Part shown: positions 20,419 through 32,222 of the stretch, piece after piece
Layout: each line of letters starts with the position of its first letter
Numbering within the stretch: the stretch's first letter is position 1
DNA from: Obelidium mucronatum
Taxonomy: Eukaryota > Chytridiomycota > Chytridiomycetes > Chytridiales > Chytriomycetaceae
Direction: 5' to 3'
Length of the DNA: 64,000 bases
Assembly (NCBI GenBank): GCA_025765595.1
Contig: JAIVFH010000066.1
Location: 124,001 to 188,000 of the forward strand
Notes under the pieces: model-generated
Told to the model about the DNA's origin: nothing
What the model saw: the letters and a program-made list of their open reading frames with translations, nothing else
The model's database searches: none
Translations under genes and position numbers: made by a program

Positions 20419-23175
20419 TTATTTGTTCATCAGCGACCCCACCAGCGACCCAAACGACACAGACGCCTTGCGGCCAGGCAGCCCTGCGACAACAGACTGG
20501 AACCGGCTGCGCAGGCTGCTCCGTCGATCCGCCGCTGCGTCTTCCGTCTCCACCATCGTTGCTGCCGTTCCGCGTCTTTCAAACTTGTCCTTGTCCTTTT
20601 CCTTCTCCTTCTCCTTCTCAAACATTTCCTTTTCTGCTGCTTTCTTCTGCTGTTCCGCTGCCGCCTCAGCACGTTCACGTGCCTCCACGTCTTTCTTGAT
20701 CCGAGCAGCGACGCGAACAGCATCCACTGTCGATTTAAGGCGCTGTTTTCCAATCAAAGACGCGCCATCTTCCAAAATATGATGCAACCGGATAATCATG
20801 TGTTCGCGTTCGCGTATTTCCGATTTCGCCAACTCCGTTTCCGATTTTGCAGCGTGGTATTTCTGCTCCATAGCTTTCGCAGACACGATGGCATCTTGAG
20901 CAAACACCTCGAATTCTCGACAAACTGATTCCAGCTGAGCTATTCTGGCTTTTAGTTGCATAATGGATGTTCCAATGGACTCTTTCAAGCCTTCAAGGCT
21001 TGTTGCGTTTGATGGATCCAGATGGCCAACGTCATTATTATTCAAAAGATGACTGATTTCGACAAGAATGTTTGTCGCTTGAAGCGGTGCTCCTTTTTTC
21101 AGCCATTCTTCCACCCAGATTTTGCCAATTCCAGAGTCTGACTCTGCAACGCTACGGACCATGAGCTCCGAGAGCACTTCGTTCATGAAACTCATTCCAT
21201 CTTCATTCAATGATGAATTTTGTCCCTCTGTTTGTGTTTTTGATGTAGATGATGCTTCTTGTACTTTCACTTTTTCCAATTCAAGGTTTAATGCATTGAT
21301 TGACTCCTGAAGACTTTTAATCACAGTGTCCTTGTTTTGGAGTGCTACAGCAGCATCGTCTTTGGCCTTTCCTAATTCGGCATGTAATCCAACAACTTGT
21401 TGCTTTAATTCAGCTTGTACCACTTCAAACTGTTGACACGTGGAATTCCAAAGCTCTTTTTCCTTTTCAAGCAACGTCTTTTGATCGCTTAATTGCTTAA
21501 TCATTTCGTCGGTAGAAGTTGTCTGCACCTGATTTGTGAGCTCGGCCTTGTTGATCTCCTGAATTTCAAGAATCCGTTCTTGAAATTCTTTTTGCAGCTT
21601 GGCCAGCTGTGTGGCTTTGTCGTCGCCATCTTTTTTTGCAGTCTGTAACTCATTCCAAAGCTCGGAAATCCTTGACGACCGATGTCTTCGCTCGATTTTA
21701 GCCTTGACCAATGACTTTTGAAGATCCGCATTGGTTGCTTTCAAAGTTCCAGCTTCTGCTGACAAGAGTTGGACTGATTTTTCGAGAACCCCTGTTTCTG
21801 ATTGCTGGGATGCAAGCAGACCCTCTAAACAACTAATTCTCTCCAAGAATTCACTTAAATCTGGATGCTCTGTTTTTGAGGCTTCTGTAATTTGTGCTGA
21901 TTTGGTCTTTTCGAGCAAAATTTGTCCTTCCAGTCCCTGGGAGTGAATCTTTTCTGCCTCCAAAGCTTTTACAGTGACTTGGAGCTGGTTCTCAGCTTCC
22001 TTCAGATTAGATTCAAGGACATTTCGTTCGTTTGTTGAAGATTCGAGGACGGCACGAAGCTGTATGTGGGATTGGGTTGCAAGATCCAATTGGTTCTCGA
22101 GATTGTTGATTTTGGTGTGGGACTCTTCCAAACTTGTGTTCAAGTCTTCATTTTCATTCTCGAGTTCTTGGATTTTTGCCAACGCTGATGATAGTTTTGT
22201 GGTGAGTTCTAGAATGTGTTTTTGTGCTGTGGAATATTGTGCTTGGACTTGTTCCATAGCCGCATTTGTTCCCAACAGGGCAGTTTGTTTCGAAGCTTCC
22301 AGAATTTCAATTTGCGCCTTGTAATCCACAATCAGTTTCTCGCATTCCTCAAGTTTCTTGGCCCGTTCCTCTGCAAGTGCCTCGGCTTCCAGGATTTTGG
22401 TGTTTACAGACGCAACCTCGTCAGAAAGAGATTTGGCACTGGATTCCAAACTGGAAACTTTAGTGGCGTGGTCCTCCAGTAACTGTTCTTTTTGCTTTTC
22501 AATGGATTCAACAACTTTTGCATTTTCCTCTTTAAAGCGTTGGAATTCATTCGCAATCTCTGTTTTGGCGAGACTCTCTGCTTCCTTTTCGGATTGAATA
22601 CATGAAATTTGTTTTTCCAGGTCAATTTTGGTCTGCTCAAGTTTCTGTTGCATGGTTTGTAGCTCTGCATCCTTCTTTTCCAGATCTTCATTTTTTTGTT
22701 GCACCTCTGCATCTTTTTTTGTTAGCTCTTCATCCTTGTTTCGCAGCTCTACATCCTTATCCAAAAGTCTCTGTTCAAAATCTTGAACTTTTGTTTGCAA
22801 CGCTTTGGATGAAACCTGCACCTCTGCCTTCAACTTTTTGATTTCATTCCCATGCTCCATCTCTACAGCTTGGTGTTTCTTGGTGTCACTTTTCAGCGTC
22901 TCCTTTGTTTCATATAGCTGGCTTCCCAGGCTTTTGTTTTCGAGGCGGAGTTCGGCAAGTAAGCATATCATGGATTGTTGATCCTTTTGTAGGTTTGAAA
23001 TGATTGCGGTTTTCTCGCTGAGCAAGGCGGTGGTGGTGGCGGTGGTGGCGGCGGCGGTGGCGGAGGATGCAGTAGTGGTGGGGCGATTTTTAGAATTGGT
23101 GGTTCTGGATGAGGGGCGGCTGATTTCAGATGTGCTTGGATTATAGCTGTGAGATCTGTTTCTGAGGGTTTTCAT
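20419..23175 (-). CDS. Large coiled-coil protein, unknown function
   Basis: A single open frame of 918 residues from ATG 23175. After a Ser/Thr/Ala-rich N-terminus (about 60 residues) comes an almost continuous Glu/Lys/Gln/Leu heptad pattern to about residue 640, then a more globular helical part (VEEWLKKGAPLQATNILVEIS), a second coiled coil, a Lys/Glu repeat and a basic, Ser-rich C-terminus (RRSSLRSRFQSVVAG). This resembles golgins, myosin-tail or centrosomal scaffold proteins in composition only; there is no GRIP or other diagnostic end. The frame continues 16 codons upstream without an ATG, towards a C19 homopolymer. I cannot assign a role. Confidence 0.7.
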   Translation of the reverse strand: MKTLRNRSHSYNPSTSEISRPSSRTTNSKNRPTTTASSATAAATTATTTALLSEKTAIISNLQKDQQSMICLLAELRLENKSLGSQLYETKETLKSDTKKHQAVEMEHGNEIKKLKAEVQVSSKALQTKVQDFEQRLLDKDVELRNKDEELTKKDAEVQQKNEDLEKKDAELQTMQQKLEQTKIDLEKQISCIQSEKEAESLAKTEIANEFQRFKEENAKVVESIEKQKEQLLEDHATKVSSLESSAKSLSDEVASVNTKILEAEALAEERAKKLEECEKLIVDYKAQIEILEASKQTALLGTNAAMEQVQAQYSTAQKHILELTTKLSSALAKIQELENENEDLNTSLEESHTKINNLENQLDLATQSHIQLRAVLESSTNERNVLESNLKEAENQLQVTVKALEAEKIHSQGLEGQILLEKTKSAQITEASKTEHPDLSEFLERISCLEGLLASQQSETGVLEKSVQLLSAEAGTLKATNADLQKSLVKAKIERRHRSSRISELWNELQTAKKDGDDKATQLAKLQKEFQERILEIQEINKAELTNQVQTTSTDEMIKQLSDQKTLLEKEKELWNSTCQQFEVVQAELKQQVVGLHAELGKAKDDAAVALQNKDTVIKSLQESINALNLELEKVKVQEASSTSKTQTEGQNSSLNEDGMSFMNEVLSELMVRSVAESDSGIGKIWVEEWLKKGAPLQATNILVEISHLLNNNDVGHLDPSNATSLEGLKESIGTSIMQLKARIAQLESVCREFEVFAQDAIVSAKAMEQKYHAAKSETELAKSEIREREHMIIRLHHILEDGASLIGKQRLKSTVDAVRVAARIKKDVEARERAEAAAEQQKKAAEKEMFEKEKEKEKDKDKFERRGTAATMVETEDAAADRRSSLRSRFQSVVAGLPGRKASVSFGSLVGSLMNK

Positions 23176-23222
23176 TGTACTGCGCTGTAGAAATAAATTA
23201 AATAAAATTATCATCGCTCGCA

Positions 23223-23380
23223 CCCCCCCCCCCCCCCCCCCAATAAATTTTTTTTTACCGAAAGATAAGGAGACTCGTTTGGTTCAGCCGCGGAAGCGAT
23301 GGAACTGCCTGTGAACAATAGAACAGACGCGTTAAAAAACAAAAAAAAAAAAAAAGGGGGGGGGGGGGGGGGGGGGGGGG
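23223..23380. repeat. Facing homopolymers: C19 and A15G25
   Basis: A run of 19 C (23223-23241) and a run of 25 G (23356-23380, preceded by 15 A) lie 114 bp apart in the gap upstream of the coiled-coil gene. The two can base-pair with each other on one strand, and each can form a G-quadruplex or i-motif. Run lengths may be misassembled. Confidence 0.85.
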
Positions 23381-23401
23381 TCGTGTTCCCAAAACCGCAA
23401 C

Positions 23402-24304
23402 TCAACTGTCGTCTGCAGCAGAAACAAATGATTCAACCGATTCACATCGCTTCATTTCTTCATTATCAGTGCTAAATGGAGCGAATCCTCTTTGAGCTTG
23501 TTCATCAGCAGCGGCAGCAGCAGCCGTTGTTTTTGGTTTCTCAAATAGATTCAAGAGGTTCAAGTTTTGGAGCCATGACGAAGTAGATTGCTCTCGAGAT
23601 GGAGATGTGACCTGAATCGCTGGAGGTCCCGCTGGTGGATCACACATTTCAATGATGACTGATACGGGACTGTCGCCAGCTGCCGTTGGGATCTGGTTTT
23701 TAAGGAGTTCAGCGGGATCAACCAATGATTCCGCAGATGCAAATGATTTCGATTCTGCAGATGCAAATGATTCCATTGGAGAAAGAGATGATGTTTCCTT
23801 ATTGAAGTTGAAAGCAAATCCATCGAATTTCGCGTCCTTGGCCACCACTAGCCCCAGATCCATGAGTGTTTTCAAATCTGGCTGCTGTTGATGAGTCAAA
23901 TCTTGTGTTGCGGCTGCCTCGGCTTGGTCATCTTCTTCCTTGTCTGAACTCTCACAAGAGTCTTGATTGCTTTGAGAGTCCGAATCATTATCATCGTCTC
24001 CTTCTTCATCATCATCGTCTTCTTCTTCTTCATCGTCATCGTCGCCATTGCCATCATCGTCCGAGACAGCGGCAGATGATGATTCCCCAGACCCAGTCGC
24101 TGTCCCTGAACACTCATCTTCTTCTTCCTCGGAATCAAAAGTGCTCAAAACTTCTTCAGATTCTTCCGAGTCTGCTGGCGCGGCGGCGGCGACGGCAGCA
24201 GCAACAGGAATAGCAGCCGGCTCGTCGTGAGCAGTGGTTATCACTGCTGGTGATCGCGTTTGTGGATGTGGTCTCCGGATCGGAGCTCGTCTTCTGGGAG
24301 TCAT
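23402..24304 (-). CDS. Acidic low-complexity protein, unknown function
   Basis: An open frame of 300 residues starting at the ATG at 24304 (MTPRRRAPIRRP). A short basic N-terminus is followed by an Asp/Glu/Ser block of about 80 residues, then a less biased C-terminal half with a repeated SFASAES motif (two copies) and a helical segment (STSSWLQNLNLLNLFEKPK). I recognise no domain. Long acidic tracts occur in nuclear histone-binding proteins and chaperones, but that is composition only. The gap to the next gene upstream is about 120 bp. Confidence 0.55.
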   Translation of the reverse strand: MTPRRRAPIRRPHPQTRSPAVITTAHDEPAAIPVAAAVAAAAPADSEESEEVLSTFDSEEEEDECSGTATGSGESSSAAVSDDDGNGDDDDEEEEDDDDEEGDDDNDSDSQSNQDSCESSDKEEDDQAEAAATQDLTHQQQPDLKTLMDLGLVVAKDAKFDGFAFNFNKETSSLSPMESFASAESKSFASAESLVDPAELLKNQIPTAAGDSPVSVIIEMCDPPAGPPAIQVTSPSREQSTSSWLQNLNLLNLFEKPKTTAAAAAADEQAQRGFAPFSTDNEEMKRCESVESFVSAADDS

Positions 24305-24422
24305 TTTGCCAAGTACGCAAAAATTAGAGGAATTGTCAAAACCGGATTTTTTTTTTTTTTTGTTTGTCAATTCTATAATTATTTATCATAAAAAAAAATA
24401 GGGAATCGAACTTTATAAAAGT

Positions 24423-27009
24423 TCAAGGCTTTGATATAATAGGTGGCAGATGGATTCCATTGTTGTTTTTAAGCAACGGTGTATGAGGCTTTGGGGTCAA
24501 GAAGGATCGCGTTTGTGCTGTTGTTGTTCCAGCAGTGGTCATCTTGAAAGCTGCAATGGCGGCGGTGGCGGCAGGAGCTGAACGCTGAGAAATTGAAATA
24601 CTAATTGGTAGTAGTTCTGTGCATAGAAAGGAAATGAAGCTCTTGATGATTGGAATGCAAGGGTTCATTTTATCAAGTCGTGTGGTAAGACTTTGTAGTT
24701 CAGCAATCAGTGATGAAGAGTCTATAAAAAAAAAACAGAGTTTGATTGGTGTATGAAAGGTTTTTGAATAATATTTGATTACCAGAAACGAGGAATGATT
24801 CGATACTTGAGTTCTTTTTGTGTTGAATATTCTGCTTCAAACAATCAGAGCTCTGTGCACTCCATAATCCTCGCTCTACATCAGAGTCCGACGGCAAATG
24901 ACTTATTCTTGGGATAGCTGCAGATTTCGCTCTTTTCAATGCGAGGTTGTTCCGATTTGAATAGTCGTTGGCGAAACTTTGTAGCTCTGATTTTGTGTTG
25001 TTCAAGATGGCGGATATTGCAATGAATGCTTTTGAAGGTGCGACGTGGATCCCCGTTTTCGAATCGTCGGTTAAATCTACACTAGAATCTCGATGGCCTG
25101 TCTGAAGTGGGATATTTGCACTAAAGAAGGCGACACAAGACGGAATCAACTTCCAGAACATGGAATCTGTCATAATCTTGACCAAATAAGCGAGAGATTT
25201 TTCAAATGCGCCATGTAGTGGGTTTGTTGATCCCTCTGTCGATTCAGAGACAGCATCACATTTGACTGCCAATCTTCCAACAAGTTGAACAAAGACTTCA
25301 ATTTGCCGTTCAAAAAGAATAGATTGACCTGTCTTGGGGGCTTCAGTCAGTTTTGAGATGGACGGAACGAGAGTTCCTCGAAACGCTAGATTTTGTTCCA
25401 GAATATTTATGGTGAATCCCAAAACGCAACTCAATTCAGGCATATCTGCATTTGAGGCGCTTTCTATGCGGTCAACGACAAGCCTGACTTTTTTCATGAC
25501 GAAGTCGATGCCCTCAGACACCAAGTACGATCTTAGTATCGTGTCCACTTGATTTGCAAGAGTTTTGGTATCTGCATTCAAAGACCTTGAGCCACAGCCA
25601 CTAATCTTGAAGCTCTTTTTCAAGAAAAGAGTTTAATTTAGTTTTTTTTTTTTTTTTTTTTTTTGTGAGATACATCTCAAGCTTATTTTTTTTCACATAC
25701 CTCTGTTTTCAAGTCAATCAGAATATTGTAAAATAAATCAATTATCCGTAAGTACATTGGCGATTTCTTCAAGGATTGCTTTGATTGATTGCTATCCATT
25801 TCAAGTTTTTAAGAAAACTCTTTTTTGAATAAGTATAGACTTACATAATTCTTAGTATCCTCAATGCATGCGATATGCTTTCGCTCCGTTTAAAGGATAT
25901 AACTGAAATCGGAATATCGAGATTTATAACTGAAGCCAGGAAGTCGTCAAAGGGAGGCAGTACCCGTGAATGCAAGAGGACAGACTGTTTGTACAAACAG
26001 CCTTCAATAATAAAACGAATGATCCCCATTAATAATTCATCATTTCCAGATCTACTTTCAGCTATTAGGTTTCGAGATAATAAAACACGCAAGACGAAAG
26101 AAAGAAAGAGAAAAAGAAAATAATAAAAAAACTCAACAATTGAAAGCCAATCGAAATCAAGGTCCAGAACAGGTCCAACACCGCCGCTTGAGAATCGCAA
26201 GCTTCAATTTCTCCAATAGCCTTGAATGCAAAAAAGTAAATTATGTCAGCCATCTTCCATCCCCTCCATTCTAGAGATTTCATAAAGTGTAACGCCTTTT
26301 GATTGTTCTTGCATAACTTCAAGACTCCCATGAAAATCGCGTTATCCAGACTTAATACATCCAAGGTGTAAGATGCTGTCATTAGGTCTGACCAGCAATC
26401 ATCCGACAAGGCAACAATGTCGAACATTGTGTGGAATATGTTTGCAGGATGGAATATCAGCAGAGTGGCGTTTGCCTGGTATGTATAGATTACATAAGTC
26501 GAATATAACGTTATACCCAAGTAAGCTTAGCCGTACAATCTCTGAGTTTATCTCTTCTGATGAATCCTCGTCCCTTGCCTCTTCTAATAATCCGGTCATG
26601 AAAACGTCATCATTCCCTAGAGTCGCATCCACTTTGCCTCGACACACCAGCAATCGTATTATTTTGAGTACATTAATTAAAATCTAGCAAGTAGATAAGA
26701 CAAAAATCACGCGTCAGTAAGTGAATAGTGACACGTCTCCTGTTACATTTCGTTTCACGGCAACTGCACCGTTGTCAGAAAGTATTCGATCCACCGTGTA
26801 GGATAAAACATCGATTAAATCGATTTCTTCATGGAGGAGGATATTTTGCCGAACACTCTCGAAATGGCAACTGGTAATACAGAGTTTTTTGAACTGAGCA
26901 TAAAAGCATCCCGCTTTTACCTTTCCAAGATCTGATCTGTCAAAAATAACCATTCTGTTGCATCGATCGCTTGCTCAAGGTCTTGCAAGTGTTGCACGAT
27001 TGCGTCCAT
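24423..27009 (-). CDS. Uncharacterised 709-residue helical protein, eight exons
   Basis: Eight exons (27009-26921, 26870-26747, 26683-26537, 26475-26138, 26054-25845, 25791-25701, 25614-24783, 24721-24423) join in frame to 710 codons including the stop, all with GT-AG borders, several of them strong (GTAAGT, GTATGT). The start is MDAIVQHLQDLEQAID. The protein is mostly predicted alpha-helical with no recognisable motif, rather like an Armadillo/HEAT-type or SMC-associated scaffold, but that is a guess. An ATG at 25796 could be taken as the start of a separate downstream gene, but exon 5 ends in phase with exon 6, which favours one gene. Confidence 0.6.
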
Positions 27010-27151
27010 CCTTTTTTTTTGATTTTCGTGCACGACAATTTTTTTTTTTTTCAAGAATATTGATAAATATGTGCTATTCTTTATATAATAAAGAAATAAG
27101 AATAGCAAAATATAGTAATCGCATGGTTCTTTCTAATTATATAAATTTCCT

Positions 27152-28429
27152 TCAAGCAGTTCCGGCTTTTTCTTGTCTCGATAGCTCCTCTTCTACTGCA
27201 GCTTTTCCCATTTTCTTTGCCTGTCTGGCCTCATAGAGGGCCCTGTTGGCAATTATTCTATCCATTACGGTTTGTGTTGTCATTTCTGACAGAGGGTGCT
27301 CAACCTCCACAAAGATGCCAAGTTCTTTGGGAATCTAGTGTGTGTGAATTGAGTACCAAAAAACAAAAAACAAAAGACGATCGCGCCTACGGCGCAGTGA
27401 AAAGAAACTGAAACGACGAATACACTGCCTACGGCGGTGAAGACTCGCCTCGGGCGAGAAGATCCCGCCTACGGCGGTGCATAATAATTACATAGTACGG
27501 ATCCAAACCGTTGATCGTCAATGCGTAGGGAGTGTTGGCTGGGTGCGCGACAATAGAGACTTTCCCAATCTTGTTCAAAACCTCATCCGTGACTCTGTGT
27601 GGAGCAGAAATCACGACTTCATCGACATAGCGACACTGCAAGACACTAAGAACGCGCTCATGGACATTCATGATGGGAAACGAGGAAGAATAGCAGTGAT
27701 TGACAGTTTCATCGTCGTGGACACCCACAATCAAAAAGTCCCCCAATGCTTTCGCGGCCTTCAGAAACTCGATGTGGCCGACGTGGAACAAGTCAAAGGC
27801 GCCGTGCACGTAGACAATCTTGTCAGTTGGTTGCGGTTCTTTGCCGTTTGAGAACTGGGCGATGCGCGACGCCGTCGCCAGAAACGTCGACGCGGCCGCC
27901 ACTGGCGGCGTCTCGCGGTGTGCGGACAGACGCAGCATGCGCGACACGAGCTCGGTGGTCGACACGCCCTGCGTGCGGCTGAACTCGCGGTAGCGACCCG
28001 CGCGCTTCGCGGGCGCGTAGCAGTCGGCGCCGTCGGCCGTCGTCGTGACGTCGTCGCCGTGCACGCACACGCCGCACGCGTGCGCGTCCATCCACGCGAG
28101 CGACGTTTCGTACGGCGCGTCCGCGACAACAACGTCGACCCACTTGCACGCCGCCACTGCCGCGAGCCGCTCCGCGTCGCGCATCACCGTCGGCCCTTTG
28201 TTCGCGAGGATCGCCGCGTCGCTGCACACCCCCGCGACGACGACAGCCCCGGGCCCGCCGAGCGCCTTTGCCTGGCGGATCGCGTTCGCGTGGCCAAAGT
28301 GGAACAGGTCGTAGCAGCCATCGCTGTGCGGGGCGTTAGGGCGCAGCCGCATTAGTTTAAAGGGACCTACACCCAGATGCGGAGCGGCTTCGGCTTCGTG
28401 TCTGTGTCATTGTCGTTGCTATTGCTCAT
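27152..28429 (-). CDS. Ethanolamine-phosphate cytidylyltransferase, copy 1
   Basis: Three exons (28429-28371, 28323-27492, 27334-27152) give 357 residues, the usual length for this enzyme. It catalyses CTP + phosphoethanolamine to CDP-ethanolamine + PPi, the rate-setting step of the Kennedy pathway to phosphatidylethanolamine. Two cytidylyltransferase folds are visible. The first has HFGH (residues 28-31) and RTQGVSTT (136-143). The second has HVGH (200-203). The start MSNSNDNDTD is supported by a GTAGGT donor that restores the RIWVDGCYD junction seen in copy 2. Exon 2 fuses what copy 2 encodes in four exons. Its 5' half is very GC-rich. The second intron holds a cluster of short palindromes. 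All motifs are intact, so this copy should be functional. Confidence 0.9.
27383..27477. repeat. Cluster of GCC-NNN-GGC mini-palindromes in an intron
   Basis: Four short palindromes with a 3-nt loop lie inside intron 27335-27491: GCGCCTACGGCGC (27383-27395), GCCTACGGC (27427-27435), TCGCCTCGGGCGA (27445-27457) and CCGCCTACGGCGG (27465-27477). The same kind of cluster occurs in an EF-G intron at 49516-49588. Confidence 0.85.
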
Positions 28430-28475
28430 GGCTTTTTTTGTTTTGCAACCCTTTTTTAATCACAGCGTTCTATTA

Positions 28476-29894
<1,419 letters not shown>

Positions 29895-29956
29895 TTTTTA
29901 TTTATTTATTGGAGAATAAAAAATAAGAAACTTTATTATTTATATCAAAAAAAAAA
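29895..29956. promoter_or_regulatory. 62-bp bidirectional intergenic region
   Basis: The two start codons (29894 minus, 29957 plus) face away from each other across 62 bp of almost pure A/T, with an A-run touching the PP2C ATG. Any promoter and both 5' leaders must overlap or reach into the neighbouring gene. Confidence 0.5.
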
Positions 29957-31080
29957 ATGAGTAGTGAGTTTTGGGGCGCTGCGACATCGATCGGCAAACG
30001 CGAAACGCAGCAGGACGAGTACTTGGCCGTCGAGGACTTGTTTGAAGGAACTCCGCGGACGTCGCTGTTTGCTGTGTTTGACGGGCATGGTGCGGTTTTT
30101 TTTTTAAAGTTGCCCTTCCTTCGAACTCTCAAAAAAACACTTAACAACAACAAAAACCAAAAAAATAAAACAAACCAAAAAGGCTCCGAAGGCCATCGCG
30201 TTTCCGCCTTTGTCAAAAAGATATTCCCCGAAGTACTCATCAAACTGAGGTCGCAGCTGATTGGCCAAAGCGCAGAAGCCGCTACAGCCCTAAAAGAAGC
30301 CTTTGAGATTGTCAATACGCGGTTAATTGAGAATGAAGCCATCGATACCTACATGAGCGGGACAACCGCTGTTTTACTCTTGTTTTTCCATGACGAGCGG
30401 CGGGTGCTTATTGGGAACGTTGGGGATAGTCGGATCATGATGGGACGGAAGGAAGGGGATGATGTTGTTCCGATGCAAGTTTCAACGTAATGGTCCATCT
30501 TTTTGATTTTCCCCCTCCGAGCTCCTAATTGTGTTTTTTTTTTCGAACGTTGGGTTATTATTCGTTGGCTCAAAAATAGGGATCACACATGTCTCCATGA
30601 AACGGAAGTAGAGCGCGTGAAAAAAGCGGGAGGTCGAATAGATCAGATGCATACGGAAGATGGACACGACGGACCGCTACGTATCTACAAAGGAACGCTG
30701 CCTTATCCAGGGTAAACAAATATTTTAAAATCTCTTTTTTTTTGTTCATCCATATAGATATTAATTCACCCTTTTTTTTTTTTTTACTTTCTTACAGGCT
30801 TGTGGTAACAAGATCATTAGGAGACACATGCGCAACAAAGCTGGGAGTCCTCGCAGAACCCGAAGTGATTGAACGCGAACTATCTAAAAAAGATATATTC
30901 TTTGTATTGGCTTCGGATGGATTGTGGGATGGCCTTGACATGGTGGAAGTGGTTCGACTTGCTGTGAAATACGAAAACCCGCAGAAAGCAAGCGATATTT
31001 TGAATAAGCGGGCACTGAAAAGCTTGGATGCCAAACGTATTGATGATAATGTCACAAATATTGTTGTTCATACGGGATAG
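29957..31080 (+). CDS. PP2C-type Ser/Thr protein phosphatase
   Basis: Four exons (29957-30089, 30183-30486, 30580-30711, 30798-31080) give 283 residues, a minimal PP2C domain with no extra regions. Metal-binding and core motifs are in order: FAVFDGHG, MSGTTAVLL, NVGDSR, TRSLGDTCA, LASDGLWDG and DDNVTNIVV. The enzyme is a Mn/Mg-dependent phosphatase of phosphoserine and phosphothreonine, usually acting in stress or MAPK signalling. No targeting peptide or membrane segment. An 11-A run directly precedes the ATG. All conserved acidic residues appear to be present, so it should be active. The substrate is not predictable. Confidence 0.92.
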
Positions 31081-31275
31081 CTTTTTTTTTACCTTTTCTA
31101 CTTTTTCTTGGTTGAAAAAGGTGGCATCAAGTTCAATTAACCCCCTCACGTTAGATTAATAAAAAGAAATAGGAACTTCAGAGTGTATCCTTTAAAGTAT
31201 CGGATTTTCTTGGTGTTCACAGTCCGTTGGTAAATGCCACAGAACTAATATTACTTCTTTACAAACAGTAAGCAG

Positions 31276-31347
31276 GACTCCTTGGCGCAACGGTAGCGCG
31301 TTCGTCTCCAAAGCGAAAGGTTGCGCGTTCAAATCGCGTAGGGGTCA
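31276..31347 (+). tRNA. tRNA-Trp(CCA)
   Basis: Acceptor arm GACTCCT with AGGGGTC, anticodon loop CTCCAAA (anticodon CCA) on stem TTCGT/GCGAA, T arm GCGCG-TTCAAAT-CGCGT with one G-U pair, discriminator A. No intron. Confidence 0.93.
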
Positions 31348-31484
31348 GGGACTGTTTTGCTGGCTAATTTTCGTACACTCTAATTTTATCATAATTTTAT
31401 TGTACATAACAACATGTTATCACAGATTCAAAGAACGTTACATCAACAACAACAAAAAAAGAACAAATTCTGAGGGTACGAAAG

Positions 31485-31813
31485 ATGCAATTCACTGCCC
31501 TTCTTGCTTTCGCTGCAATGGCCATCTCTGCTGCAACGGCCCCTACCGTTCCCCTGGTTGTCCAGGTTCTCTCATTCAAGGCCAACCGTCGACTGCTGGC
31601 ACTACTCCTTCGCCGACCAACCCAAGGCTGGCGTGCAGGGTATTTGGAGACCCATTGCTGCCTATGGAGAATACTGCGCAGGAGTTGAGCGCGTCTCTTC
31701 CATCTGTCCCAAGCAGCGTTCAGATCTCTAGACCAATCTGTCACACTGGTTTCAAGTGTACTCCAGTTGCTGGAAACGGCTACGCTGGTGCCATCTATGG
31801 AAACTGTCTCTAA
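31485..31813 (+). pseudogene. Broken secreted protein with CBM1-like C-terminus
   Basis: ATG 31485 opens a classical signal peptide (MQFTALLAFAAMAISAATA). The rest of a plausible mature protein lies in two other frames: WRPIAAYGEYCAGVERVSSIC, then CHTGFKCTP...IYGNCL to the TAA at 31811-31813. The C-x2-G-x2-C spacing and the Tyr/Cys ending resemble a fungal CBM1 cellulose-binding module. No GT-AG introns of workable size connect the frames, so two frameshifts are the simplest reading. CBM1 proteins bind crystalline cellulose in secreted plant-wall enzymes. The family call is tentative because the frames are broken. Confidence 0.4.
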
Positions 31814-31961
31814 GATTTAAGATTCATCTTTTAATATCCTGTTGAGCAATATCGTCTTCGTTTCTATTCACTCTGTGATCCTATGACCTATTGAATTTTG
31901 TTGTGCATTCTCTTCTTCGTTTCTATTCAATAAAACCAGAGTCAGTTGGAAATGCAAAACC

Positions 31962-32041
31962 GACAACGGCAGGATTTGAACCTGCGCTCCCAGAGGGAAG
32001 TAGATTTCTAGTCTACCGCCTTACCGCTCGGCCACGTTGTC
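31962..32041 (-). tRNA. tRNA-Ser(AGA)
   Basis: Minus-strand class II tRNA. Acceptor arm GACAACG with CGTTGTC; anticodon stem GTAGA/TCTAC with loop CTAGAAA (anticodon AGA); long variable arm; T arm GCAGG-TTCAAAT-CCTGC. Confidence 0.94.
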
Positions 32042-32222
32042 TTGTGGGACAACAAACTCAAGGCCTACTTTATTGATAAAACATTACTTACAACCTCTGA
32101 GAATCTGGGTTCTTGTTCCCTTGCTGTTGTCCATTTGGAGGTTGTATGTGATAAACTCAGTGATTCTGTTTATGTGTTGCGAAAGTTATACTTCTGAGAG
32201 GATATGTCTCGTATTGTCCCGT

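Noticed and set aside
23341..23380. Telomere-like or vector-derived homopolymer
   Set aside because: No telomeric repeat unit and no junction with foreign sequence; more likely a native or misassembled homopolymer.
25701..25796. ATG at 25796 as the start of a separate gene
   Set aside because: A GTAAGT donor at 25844 and a GATAG acceptor at 25792 join the upstream exon in exactly the same frame, so one eight-exon gene is simpler. Still open to test by RNA.
27823..28355. Several long open frames on both strands over the GC-rich part of the cytidylyltransferase
   Set aside because: GC-rich DNA has few stops. Only one frame shows conserved motifs ([12 protein letters not shown]).
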